From assembly GCA_016839875.1 (NCBI GenBank), contig JAEOTK010000047.1, positions 1 through 24,003 on the forward strand: a stretch of 24,003 bases of DNA, given 5' to 3'. The translations under genes were made by a program, and so were the position numbers. Positions 1-6,420 of the stretch are shown piece after piece (the stretch's first letter is position 1; every line of letters starts with the position of its first letter). Origin of the DNA: Candidatus Heimdallarchaeota archaeon (GTDB lineage: Archaea; Asgardarchaeota; Heimdallarchaeia; Heimdallarchaeales; Heimdallarchaeaceae). Under the pieces are notes generated by a model. The model ran no database searches and was not told where the DNA came from. It saw nothing but the letters and a program-made list of their open reading frames with translations.

Positions 1-2
1 AA

Positions 3-131
3 AAAAGAGTTGTACTTGCCGCTCTAGTTTCATTTATTGTAAGTAGAGCTGAAAGACTAAAAAGCAGGATTAAGAAAAACGATGTGCTCTTTTTATTTCT
101 TATTTTTTTTGAATTCAAAATCACCATATAA
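3..131 (+). CDS. Possible C-terminal tail of a truncated upstream gene
   Basis: Frame 3 is open from the window edge to a TAA at 129-131. Its first part reads like a helical, basic protein end (VVLAALVSFIVSRAERLKS, then Arg/Lys). The last 15 residues come from a T-rich stretch that looks more like a transcription terminator, so the real gene could instead end in frame 1 with the TAG at 25-27. No product can be named. It may not be a gene at all. Confidence 0.25.
   Translation, partial: KRVVLAALVSFIVSRAERLKSRIKKNDVLFLFLIFFEFKITI
86..110 (+). terminator. T-rich putative archaeal terminator
   Basis: Two runs of T separated by a few other bases, with no stem-loop, as in many archaeal terminators. 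It would end transcription of whatever gene enters from the left edge. From here to 200 the DNA is very AT-rich and I see no gene in it. Confidence 0.35.
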
Positions 132-200
132 TAGAATATAAAGTGTAAAACGTATTTAAATCTAGTTCGAAAGATGAATAAATCACATTATTTTAAAGAA

Positions 201-235
201 AATCAACTTGATTGTTGCAATCAAAAATATATATA
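201..235 (+). promoter_or_regulatory. Promoter of the sulfotransferase gene, with palindromic operator candidate
   Basis: A TATA-like stretch (AAAAATATATATAG, 222-235) lies about 60 bases before the ATG at 296, predicting a start of transcription near 255-260. Immediately upstream is the perfect inverted repeat TTGATTG-TTG-CAATCAA (208-224). It overlaps a second one, AATCAA-C-TTGATT (201-213). The three half-sites abut the TATA box, where an archaeal regulator could block or recruit TBP/TFB. The TATA box is reasonably supported; the operator role is inferred. Confidence 0.5.
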
Positions 236-295
236 GTAGTAATTTTACTTCATTGAAACAGTGTTCTAAAGGCTGTAGAAAGGAATTGATTCAAT

Positions 296-1426
296 ATGGG
301 AAAAGATAGATCGTGGCTCATTGTTCATGAAGAACCACTTGCAGGTTACACTTTAATCAACATTCTTAGAGTATTATGGGATAACAAGTTTAGAATTCAT
401 CCAAAATATTGGCTACGTTTCTTGTATGCAATAACATTAGCAACATTTATAGCTCCTATGACAGTTATTCAAAAGATAAGGTTTCATAGAAAAATCAAGA
501 GGACAGAGATTAAAGAAGATCCAATATTTATAATTGGTCATTATAGAACAGGCACTACATATCTGATGACCTTAATGGCTTATGATAAAACAAAAGGTTA
601 TGTTTCTAACATTGAAGGTTATGCAACTACAATGTATTTAGCTTTCCCAAGGTTTACCAATTGGATAATGGAAGCATCTCTCCCTGATGTCAGACCTATG
701 GATAATGTAATTATGGGAGTTGAAGAACCTACAGAAGAAGAATATTGTATTGGTACTACTACTAGATATGGTTACTATACAGGTTTTATTTTTCCTCGTA
801 ATTTCGATTTATATTCCAGTTTTCTAGCTTTCGAAGGAATGCCTAAGCATATGGCAAAATGGAAAAGGAAATATTATTACCTGGTCCAGATGTTAACATT
901 TGGTCATAAAGGAAGGCAACTTTTCCTGAAGAATCCTACTTCAAGTTATCGAATTCCTCAGATTTTGGAAATGTTCCCAAATGCGAAATTTATTCATACT
1001 TATAGAAATCCGTACGATGTTTACAAAAGCACAGTTAAATTCTTTGATGAAGTCTTTGCCATTTATACTTTACAGACATGGGATAAAGAAAAGATGAAAC
1101 AGGATATTCTCAAAAACTATCAATCGCTTTATGAATATCAAGATAAAGATTTACATCTCATTCCAGAAGATCGAATCATTCATGTTAAGTATGAAGATTT
1201 CATCCAAACCCCTTCAGAACATATGGAAAAGATATACAAGCATTTGAAGATTGATGGTTGGGATGAATACAAAGATGATATGATTCAATATGCAGAATCT
1301 CAAAAACGAGATTACGTTCCAAATGTTCATAACATTGATGATGAAGCCATTAACAATGTAAATGAGCACTGGGATAAATATAGGAAAAAATATGGTTACG
1401 ATAAATTGGAACCAAAAGGAAAGTAG
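296..1426 (+). CDS. Sulfotransferase family protein (PAPS-dependent)
   Basis: This 376-residue protein should transfer a sulfuryl group from PAPS to an unknown acceptor. The PAPS 5'-phosphosulfate loop is GHYRTGTTYL at residues 81-90, preceded by a hydrophobic strand. The 3'-phosphate motif is FIHTYRNPYDVYKST at 232-246, with the expected Arg and Ser. The DNV-x-GVEEPTEEE segment around 136-149 and HVKYEDF near 296-302 resemble the Sulfotransfer_3 branch. The hydrophobic stretch at residues 38-60 could be a membrane anchor or a buried helix. The ATG at 296 is the first start after the promoter. It appears to be a single-gene unit ending in a T-run at 1431-1440. Acceptors in this branch range from lipids to glycans and small molecules, so the substrate cannot be named. 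The family call is firm. Confidence 0.85.
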   Translation: MGKDRSWLIVHEEPLAGYTLINILRVLWDNKFRIHPKYWLRFLYAITLATFIAPMTVIQKIRFHRKIKRTEIKEDPIFIIGHYRTGTTYLMTLMAYDKTKGYVSNIEGYATTMYLAFPRFTNWIMEASLPDVRPMDNVIMGVEEPTEEEYCIGTTTRYGYYTGFIFPRNFDLYSSFLAFEGMPKHMAKWKRKYYYLVQMLTFGHKGRQLFLKNPTSSYRIPQILEMFPNAKFIHTYRNPYDVYKSTVKFFDEVFAIYTLQTWDKEKMKQDILKNYQSLYEYQDKDLHLIPEDRIIHVKYEDFIQTPSEHMEKIYKHLKIDGWDEYKDDMIQYAESQKRDYVPNVHNIDDEAINNVNEHWDKYRKKYGYDKLEPKGK

Positions 1427-1430
1427 ATCC

Positions 1431-1466
1431 TTCTTTTTTCATTCTTATAAGTAAGAATTTTATATG
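1431..1466 (+). promoter_or_regulatory. T-run terminator, perfect palindrome and TATA box before the corrinoid operon
   Basis: TTCTTTTTTC (1431-1440) probably ends the sulfotransferase transcript. It is followed by the perfect inverted repeat ATTCTTA-TAAG-TAAGAAT (1441-1458). A TATA-like TTTATATG starts at 1459, placing transcription initiation near 1486-1490, shortly before the ATG at 1505. The palindrome touches the TATA box and is a candidate operator for the methyl-transfer operon. It could alternatively be a weak hairpin belonging to the upstream terminator. Confidence 0.45.
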
Positions 1467-1504
1467 TTATAATTAGAGATATACATAGCATTTGCATTCA
1501 TTGA

Positions 1505-2152
1505 ATGGTGATAAAATTGGAAGAAGCGAAGAAATACAAAGATGCTATACTTACTGGAGATGTTTCCCAATCTGAAACTCTAGCTAAAAGCGCAATCTCA
1601 GAAGGATATGAAATCCATAAGATAATAGATGTTTTTTCAGAGGCAATAAGAGAAGCCGGCGATCTATTCGAAGAAGGTGAATATTTTTTACCTGAACTCA
1701 TGCGTAGTGCAGAGGCAATGAAAGCTGCAATGACCATTTTTATGCCATTACTCTCACAAGAAAAAGAAGATAGATCTCTTGGGAGAGTTGTTATAGGAAC
1801 AATCGAAGGAGACATCCATGATATTGGCAAGACACTAGTTGCATCCATGTTATCAGCTGAAGGATTTGAAGTCCATGATCTTGGGGCTGATGTTCCAGTT
1901 GATACATTTATTGAGAAAGCTCTTGAACTAAATGCCAATGTAATTTGTATTTCAGCACTTCTTACTACAACAATGGTTGGTCAGAAAAGATTAATTGATC
2001 AACTTGTAGAACGTAAAATACGTGATAAATTCAAAGTTCTTATTGGAGGTGCACCTGTTTCTAAAAAATGGGTTGAAGAGATAGGTGCAGATGGGACTGC
2101 AGAAAATGCTGTTAGTGCAGTTAAACTCGCCAGAAAATTACTAGGATTGTAG
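1505..2152 (+). CDS. Corrinoid (B12-binding) methyl-carrier protein, MtbC/MttC/MetH-like
   Basis: This 215-residue protein is built like the methyl-carrying subunits of methylamine methyltransferases and the B12 module of MetH. It has an N-terminal four-helix cap (about residues 1-85, with GEYFLPELMRSAEAM) and a Rossmann-like cobalamin domain (about 93-215). The lower axial ligand motif DxHxxG is D103-I-H105-D-I-G108, so His105 should coordinate cobalt. SALLTTTM (150-157) and GGAP (181-184) are the other usual cobalamin contacts. It should shuttle a methyl group between a methyl donor enzyme and an acceptor enzyme in the cytoplasm. It is the first gene of a three-gene operon with a homocysteine methyltransferase and a MetH-type activation protein. 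The ATG at 1505 fits the short leader; GTG at 1508 is an alternative. Confidence 0.9.
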   Translation: MVIKLEEAKKYKDAILTGDVSQSETLAKSAISEGYEIHKIIDVFSEAIREAGDLFEEGEYFLPELMRSAEAMKAAMTIFMPLLSQEKEDRSLGRVVIGTIEGDIHDIGKTLVASMLSAEGFEVHDLGADVPVDTFIEKALELNANVICISALLTTTMVGQKRLIDQLVERKIRDKFKVLIGGAPVSKKWVEEIGADGTAENAVSAVKLARKLLGL

Positions 2153-2156
2153 GAGG
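2151..2156 (+). promoter_or_regulatory. Strong Shine-Dalgarno site of the homocysteine methyltransferase gene
   Basis: AGGAGG overlaps the TAG stop of the corrinoid gene and lies 9 bases before the ATG at 2166. It is one of only a few clear ribosome binding sites in the window, and both such internal sites sit inside operons. It supports translation from a shared message. Confidence 0.75.
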
Positions 2157-2165
2157 TTTTTCTCT

Positions 2166-3056
2166 ATGAGTAAAAAACCCATATTAGATCTTATCAAAGA
2201 AAGAATCTTGATTCTTGATGGAGCTATGGGATCATTGCTTCTTGCTCAAGGTTTTCCAACTGGAACCCCTCTTGAGATCTGGAATATTGATCATCCTGAT
2301 AAGATTAAGAAGATACACAAAGATTATTTCAAAGCTGGTTCTGATGTAGTTTTTACCAATACTTTTGGAGGTTCAGCTTTGAAATTGTCAGCTTACAAGC
2401 ATGGAAGTAGTATTGAAGATTACAACGAAAAAGCTGCAGAGATTGCACTAGAAGTTTGTCCTGAGTATGGTTATGTTGCAGGGGATATAGGTCCTTCTGG
2501 AGTTTTTCTTCCACCTGTAGGAAGTGGAACAATTGAAGATTTTGAGAATAATTTCTCTGAGCAAGCTCAAATTTTGGCAAAAACAAAAATTGATTTCTTT
2601 GTTGTTGAAACTATGATTGATATCAGAGAATCAGTAGCAGCTGTTAAATCAATCAAAAAAGCATCAAATCTACCAGTTTTTGCATCGATAGCATATCAAA
2701 AGAAACCAAGAGGGTACTTTACAGTCATGGGAGATTCAGTAGAGAAATGTGTTAAGGAACTAGAAAATGCAGGAGCTGATGTTATTGGTGCAAATTGCTC
2801 TATTAGTAGTCATGAAATGATAGATTTAATCACTCAAATCAAACAACATACAGACCTTCCAATTATGGCTAAACCAAATGCTGGTAAACCAGAATTAGTC
2901 AAGGGAGAGACAGTTTACACCGCGAAACCTGAGGATTTTGCTAAAGACATATTGAAGATGGTTGAAGCTGGAGCTCGAGCTGTTGGAGGGTGTTGTGGGT
3001 CAACTCCAGAATTTATAAAGGAGATAAAACACTTAGTAAACAAGTGGGAAAAATGA
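2166..3056 (+). CDS. Homocysteine S-methyltransferase family protein (MetH N-terminal module)
   Basis: The 296-residue TIM-barrel protein matches the homocysteine-binding module of cobalamin-dependent methionine synthase. The N-terminus has LDGAMGSLL (residues 17-25). The zinc and thiolate-activating cysteines are present: Cys211 in GANCS and Cys276/Cys277 in GGCCGSTPEFI. All three ligands are intact, so catalysis is expected. It should transfer the methyl group from the neighbouring corrinoid protein to homocysteine, giving methionine. It lacks the pterin and cobalamin modules of full-length MetH. The gene follows the corrinoid gene by 13 bases with a strong Shine-Dalgarno site, and its stop codon overlaps the next ATG. 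The family also includes betaine- and S-methylmethionine-dependent enzymes, and the acceptor could be another thiol. The corrinoid neighbour favours a B12-dependent reaction. Confidence 0.88.
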   Translation: MSKKPILDLIKERILILDGAMGSLLLAQGFPTGTPLEIWNIDHPDKIKKIHKDYFKAGSDVVFTNTFGGSALKLSAYKHGSSIEDYNEKAAEIALEVCPEYGYVAGDIGPSGVFLPPVGSGTIEDFENNFSEQAQILAKTKIDFFVVETMIDIRESVAAVKSIKKASNLPVFASIAYQKKPRGYFTVMGDSVEKCVKELENAGADVIGANCSISSHEMIDLITQIKQHTDLPIMAKPNAGKPELVKGETVYTAKPEDFAKDILKMVEAGARAVGGCCGSTPEFIKEIKHLVNKWEK

Positions 3057-3691
3057 GAGTTTTAGATGAGTTAAAGATTGAACTCAGTAATGAGGAAATA
3101 ATACGCTATCTAAGTAACAAGAACTCTAGTAAGAAAGCATCACCCGAATTACATGAAGAAATTAATGAGATGAAACAGCTAGCACTTGATGTAATTGACC
3201 CCAAAGGTGTATATGATATTTTTAATAGTGAAGAACTCAAACCTAGATTTCTATTCAAAAAATCAGAGAAGACAATACTAGCTGTTTGCACAATTGGAAA
3301 TGATTTGGAAAAATTGAGTTCTGAGCAACTGCAGAGAGGAGAATTAGCAAAAGGTGTGATTTTAGATGCTATTGCATCTCATGCTGCAGAAGAAACAGCA
3401 GAAAGAGTCAATCAAATAATTCTAGACGATTTGAAGGAAGAAACAAAAAACAAGGAAGTAACTTGTAGATTTAGTCCAGGATATTGTCAATGGGTTCTAG
3501 AGGAGGGACAGAAACTTATTTTTCAACTACTTCCAACAGAAGCAATCGATGTTACTTTAAGTGTAACAATGATGATGAAACCAGTAAAATCTGTATCTTT
3601 TGCAGTAAATGTGGGTAAAGAAGTAGACAAAGAACTTGGAATAAGAGGTTGTGCAACCTGCGATTTGGAAAATTGCGCATATAGAAGATAA
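3053..3691 (+). CDS. Stand-alone MetH reactivation-domain protein with C-terminal Cys cluster
   Basis: I choose the ATG at 3053, whose ATGA overlaps the stop of the previous gene; this gives 212 residues. The upstream in-frame extension lies wholly inside the previous gene and looks spurious. The region from about residue 75 to 195 resembles the C-terminal S-adenosylmethionine-binding activation domain of MetH, with RFSPGYCQW (139-147) in the place of the conserved R-x-x-PGY segment. Such proteins reductively remethylate cobalamin that has been oxidised to cob(II)alamin. The tail carries Cys200-x2-Cys203-x4-Cys208 followed by Tyr-Arg-Arg, with further cysteines at 79, 138 and 145. A metal or Fe-S site is possible but not shown. 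It completes a split methionine synthase with the two genes before it. It is a good family match with low overall similarity. Confidence 0.75.
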   Translation: MRVLDELKIELSNEEIIRYLSNKNSSKKASPELHEEINEMKQLALDVIDPKGVYDIFNSEELKPRFLFKKSEKTILAVCTIGNDLEKLSSEQLQRGELAKGVILDAIASHAAEETAERVNQIILDDLKEETKNKEVTCRFSPGYCQWVLEEGQKLIFQLLPTEAIDVTLSVTMMMKPVKSVSFAVNVGKEVDKELGIRGCATCDLENCAYRR

Positions 3692-3694
3692 TTC

Positions 3695-3703
3695 GTTTTT
3701 TGG
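3695..3703 (+). terminator. T-run between convergent genes
   Basis: CGTTTTTTG directly after the TAA of the reactivation gene is a plausible archaeal terminator. Only 33 bases separate the ends of the two converging genes. Confidence 0.4.
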
Positions 3704-3724
3704 AAAAAGATGTAAATAATTTAA

Positions 3725-4783
3725 TTACTCATCCTTGATTTGGATACCTTCGAAATGCTTCAAAACAGCTAATGAATGATAAGTAATCCATTTGCTTTCT
3801 TTCTTGTATTTTTCTATTTGAGTATGCATTGGAGATTTGTATTGTTTTTCTAATAACCATTTACCTTCAGTACTTTTGGATTTTAATATTTCAATTGCTT
3901 GATCCATTTCAGTAGAGTACTTCTGGTCAACAGCAGCCAAAGATCTCATAGCATCCAGAATATCCGAATTATAATTCAGTGGAAAACCAAATTTGGTCCA
4001 CCCTGGTTTTGCAATTTTTGTTATGGTTGGGTACTTGTCGAGAAATTTATTTCTCTCTTCAAAAAGCTGTTGCCCTTTAAGATTATTATCAGTAATATAC
4101 TTCAACCATTCCTTGTTTTCTTCTGGAACGTATTTGTAGATATTATTATCTAGTAAGAGTTTAACACAATGGTCTATTCCTTTCTGAACCCGAGAAGTTC
4201 TTTCATTAACAGGTATTGAACCTAAAGCATGAATAACTTTAGGAATAGTCATGAAACAATTCTGGATTAAACTAGTAAGGGGATAACAGATTAGTCCCTC
4301 TCCATCTTCAATTTTTGCTAATAAAAATTTTACAGCTTTTTTGGTTCTCTCATCTTCTCCATAACCAAAAAAATACAATGCTCTAACTATATTTGCAGTT
4401 AAGCAAGTGATAGCTCCCCTATTAGTACCAGTCATTGAAAATCCGCCATTTGAGGATTGTCCAGTTGAATAAATATGTTCAATACCATTTTCTATTTGTT
4501 CATTTTTCTGTGCATGTAATTCAGAAAGAAAAATCACTTGCCAAAAAGATCCTAAATACTTCTTGTAGTTTTTTGTTTTACCTTTATCAAACCAATAAGA
4601 ACTATCGATTTGCTTATTCAGAATTTCAGCAATAGGTTCGTAATTGTTTATTTTATTCTTTATTGCAACAACATCTGATTTGCTACTATCCACCTCTAAT
4701 AGATTAGTTTGTGTTAGATATTTGACTGGAGGATTGTTATCTTCCATCAACCATTGGATGATTTCTTGTTTAACTGCATACAT
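3725..4783 (-). CDS. Squalene-cyclase/prenyltransferase-like alpha-toroid protein, function unknown
   Basis: The 352-residue, mostly helical protein has no signal peptide or membrane segment. It opens with WLMEDNNPPVKYLTQTNLL (residues 11-29), an N-terminal box I associate with a family of stand-alone terpenoid-cyclase-fold proteins. Helical-pair repeats with internal GGF or GEG turns follow: STGQSSNGGFSMTG (106-119) and EDGEGLICYPL (159-169). The DxDD motif of squalene-hopene cyclases and the zinc-binding pattern of prenyltransferases are not evident, so catalysis on isoprenoids is not supported. Relatives are sometimes labelled as nitrogen-fixation protein, for which I see no basis. It is transcribed divergently from the MttB gene and converges on the methyl-transfer operon. 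A scaffold or small-molecule sensing role is possible, but its function is unknown. Confidence 0.6.
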   Translation of the reverse strand: MYAVKQEIIQWLMEDNNPPVKYLTQTNLLEVDSSKSDVVAIKNKINNYEPIAEILNKQIDSSYWFDKGKTKNYKKYLGSFWQVIFLSELHAQKNEQIENGIEHIYSTGQSSNGGFSMTGTNRGAITCLTANIVRALYFFGYGEDERTKKAVKFLLAKIEDGEGLICYPLTSLIQNCFMTIPKVIHALGSIPVNERTSRVQKGIDHCVKLLLDNNIYKYVPEENKEWLKYITDNNLKGQQLFEERNKFLDKYPTITKIAKPGWTKFGFPLNYNSDILDAMRSLAAVDQKYSTEMDQAIEILKSKSTEGKWLLEKQYKSPMHTQIEKYKKESKWITYHSLAVLKHFEGIQIKDE

Positions 4784-4803
4784 CTAACATCTACTTCTCA
4801 ATT

Positions 4804-4850
4804 CAGTATTTAAATCACATTCCTCGAAAATCAGAAAAACGTTTTATAAG
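4804..4850. promoter_or_regulatory. Divergent promoters for the alpha-toroid gene and the MttB gene
   Basis: On the minus strand, a TTTAAATA-type box at 4807-4815 lies about 28 bases before the ATG at 4783. On the plus strand, TTTATAAG (4843-4850) predicts initiation near 4873, shortly before the MttB starts at 4885/4897. Both genes would have very short leaders, in keeping with the absence of Shine-Dalgarno sites here. The boxes are only about 30 bases apart, so the two promoters could interfere or share a regulator. Confidence 0.45.
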
Positions 4851-4896
4851 TGTAGTTTAATTATAGTTTGACTTATCCTAGTATGTGTGTTTTCCT

Positions 4897-6345
4897 ATGA
4901 GACCTACTATCAAAATTCTTGAAAACGAATTGAAAGAAAAAGTAATAGCTGAAGCTATGGAAATTCTCGATGAGATTGGTTTCTTTGTTGAAAATCAAGA
5001 AGCTGTCGAGATTTTACAGAATGCAGGAGTTAATGTAGATACTGATTCAAGAAGAGCTACACTCCCTCCAGACCTTATCAAGAAATCGCTAAAAACAGCT
5101 CCCTCCTCGATTACTTTGTACGATAGAGAAGGTGTGGAAGTAACTAAGCTTGAAGGAGAAAACATCTGCTTTGATCCAGGTTCAGCAGCTCTCAATGTAC
5201 TTGATGCTAATACTAATGAAATTCGTACTGCGATTTCTAAAGATTATATAGATTTTACCAAGGTTGTTGACCAATTAGACAATATCAAAGCTCAAAGTAC
5301 CTCAATAATATGTTCTGATGTTCCAGAAGAAGTAGGTGATAGATACCGTCTTTATCTTGCACTGATTTATTCTGAAAAGCCAATTGTAACTGGAACATTC
5401 GCAAAAGAGTCTTTTGAAGTTATGAAAGATATGCTCGTTTCAGTAAGAGGAAGCGAAGAAGAGTTAAGAAAGAAACCTCTCGCAATCTTTGATGCCTGTC
5501 CTTCACCTCCTTTAAAGTGGAGTGATTTAACTTGCCAAAGTATTATTGATTGTGCTAAATATGGCATTCCTTCAGAATTTGTTTCAATGCCTATGACAGG
5601 AGCAAACGCACCAATCACAATTCTTGGTTCAATAGTACAACATGCTGCAGAAACTTTAGCTGGTCTAGTTATTACACAACTTGTATCTCCTGGAGCACCT
5701 GTCATTTGGGGAGGTTCTCCTGCAGCTTTTGATATGCGAAAAGGAACTACTCCTATGGGATCAATAGATACTATGTTAATTGATATTGGATATGCTGAAA
5801 TAGGGAAGCATCTCAATTTACCAACTCACACTTATTTGGGTATGTCAGATGCTAAAATTCTAGATGCTCAATCAGGATTGGAATCTGGAATGGGAGCATT
5901 GTTAGCTGGAGTTACTGGTATCAACATGATTTCTGGACCCGGGATGATAGATTTCGAAACTACACAAAGTATTCAGAAGGTGGTTATCGATAATGAAATC
6001 TGTGGGATGATTTTGAAATTTAACAAAGGAATAATTCAAAGAGATGATCCTATAGCAAAAGATCTTCTAAGAGAATTTGAAACTAGAACGCATCTTCTTT
6101 CTCATGATCACACACTCAAGTGGTTTAGAGAAGAACACTACATACCAAGTACAGTAATCGACCGGTCTACAACTGAAGAGTGGATCAACAAAGGTAGAAA
6201 ATCGATAGGTCAAAGAGCAAAAGAAAGAGCTGATAAGCTACTAACCAAATATCCTGGAACTTCTCTCGAGAAAGATATCTTGAACGATATTTCAGATATT
6301 ATGAAATACAAAGACATAGATTTCAAAAAGAAACTAGAACTTTAA
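4897..6345 (+). CDS. MttB-superfamily corrinoid methyltransferase, non-pyrrolysine
   Basis: This protein of about 482 residues matches the trimethylamine methyltransferase superfamily. Members demethylate a quaternary or tertiary amine and methylate the cobalt of a partner corrinoid protein. Recognisable segments are GVNVDTDSRRATLPPDLI near residues 44-61, DPGSAALNVLD, SPGAPVIWGGSPA near 264-276, and GMSDAKILDAQSG near 315-327. The frame contains no internal TAG, so it lacks pyrrolysine. It belongs to the large non-Pyl group that includes glycine betaine, carnitine and proline betaine demethylases, and the substrate cannot be read from sequence. A GTG at 4885 is in frame, but ATG 4897 (MRPTIKILE) gives the usual family N-terminus. 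The likely partner is the corrinoid protein at 1505-2152, since no other is in the window. Nearby homocysteine methyltransferase suggests a route from methylated amine to methionine. Confidence 0.85.
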   Translation: MRPTIKILENELKEKVIAEAMEILDEIGFFVENQEAVEILQNAGVNVDTDSRRATLPPDLIKKSLKTAPSSITLYDREGVEVTKLEGENICFDPGSAALNVLDANTNEIRTAISKDYIDFTKVVDQLDNIKAQSTSIICSDVPEEVGDRYRLYLALIYSEKPIVTGTFAKESFEVMKDMLVSVRGSEEELRKKPLAIFDACPSPPLKWSDLTCQSIIDCAKYGIPSEFVSMPMTGANAPITILGSIVQHAAETLAGLVITQLVSPGAPVIWGGSPAAFDMRKGTTPMGSIDTMLIDIGYAEIGKHLNLPTHTYLGMSDAKILDAQSGLESGMGALLAGVTGINMISGPGMIDFETTQSIQKVVIDNEICGMILKFNKGIIQRDDPIAKDLLREFETRTHLLSHDHTLKWFREEHYIPSTVIDRSTTEEWINKGRKSIGQRAKERADKLLTKYPGTSLEKDILNDISDIMKYKDIDFKKKLEL

Positions 6346-6378
6346 GATATAATTGATTACAGTAATGCAGTGAATAAG

Positions 6379-6390
6379 TATTTTATATGA
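6379..6390 (+). promoter_or_regulatory. TATA box of the beta-helix surface protein gene
   Basis: TATTTTATATGA (6379-6390) predicts initiation around 6410-6412. That coincides with an in-frame GTG at 6412 and lies 9 bases before ATG 6421, giving a leaderless or nearly leaderless message. Confidence 0.5.
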
Positions 6391-6420
6391 TGATAGCAAG
6401 TATGTATTCTTGTGAAGATT

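Noticed and set aside
1498..1938. Open frame of 146 codons on the minus strand
   Set aside because: It is antisense to the corrinoid gene, Ser/Ala-rich without domain character, and explained by codon bias of the real gene.
2990..3052. Upstream extension of the reactivation protein
   Set aside because: It lies wholly within the homocysteine methyltransferase gene; the ATGA overlap at 3053 is the natural start.
3725..4783. Nitrogen-fixation protein label sometimes used for this family
   Set aside because: No P-loop, no Fe-S cysteines and no nif neighbours.
4885..4896. GTG start giving a four-residue longer MttB
   Set aside because: ATG 4897 yields the typical family N-terminus and better leader spacing; the extra residues carry no family feature.
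5367..5816. Open frame of 149 codons on the minus strand
   Set aside because: It is fully inside the MttB gene in antisense; the MttB motifs show which strand is coding.
4897..6345. Pyrrolysine-encoding MttB
   Set aside because: No in-frame TAG occurs between start and TAA.
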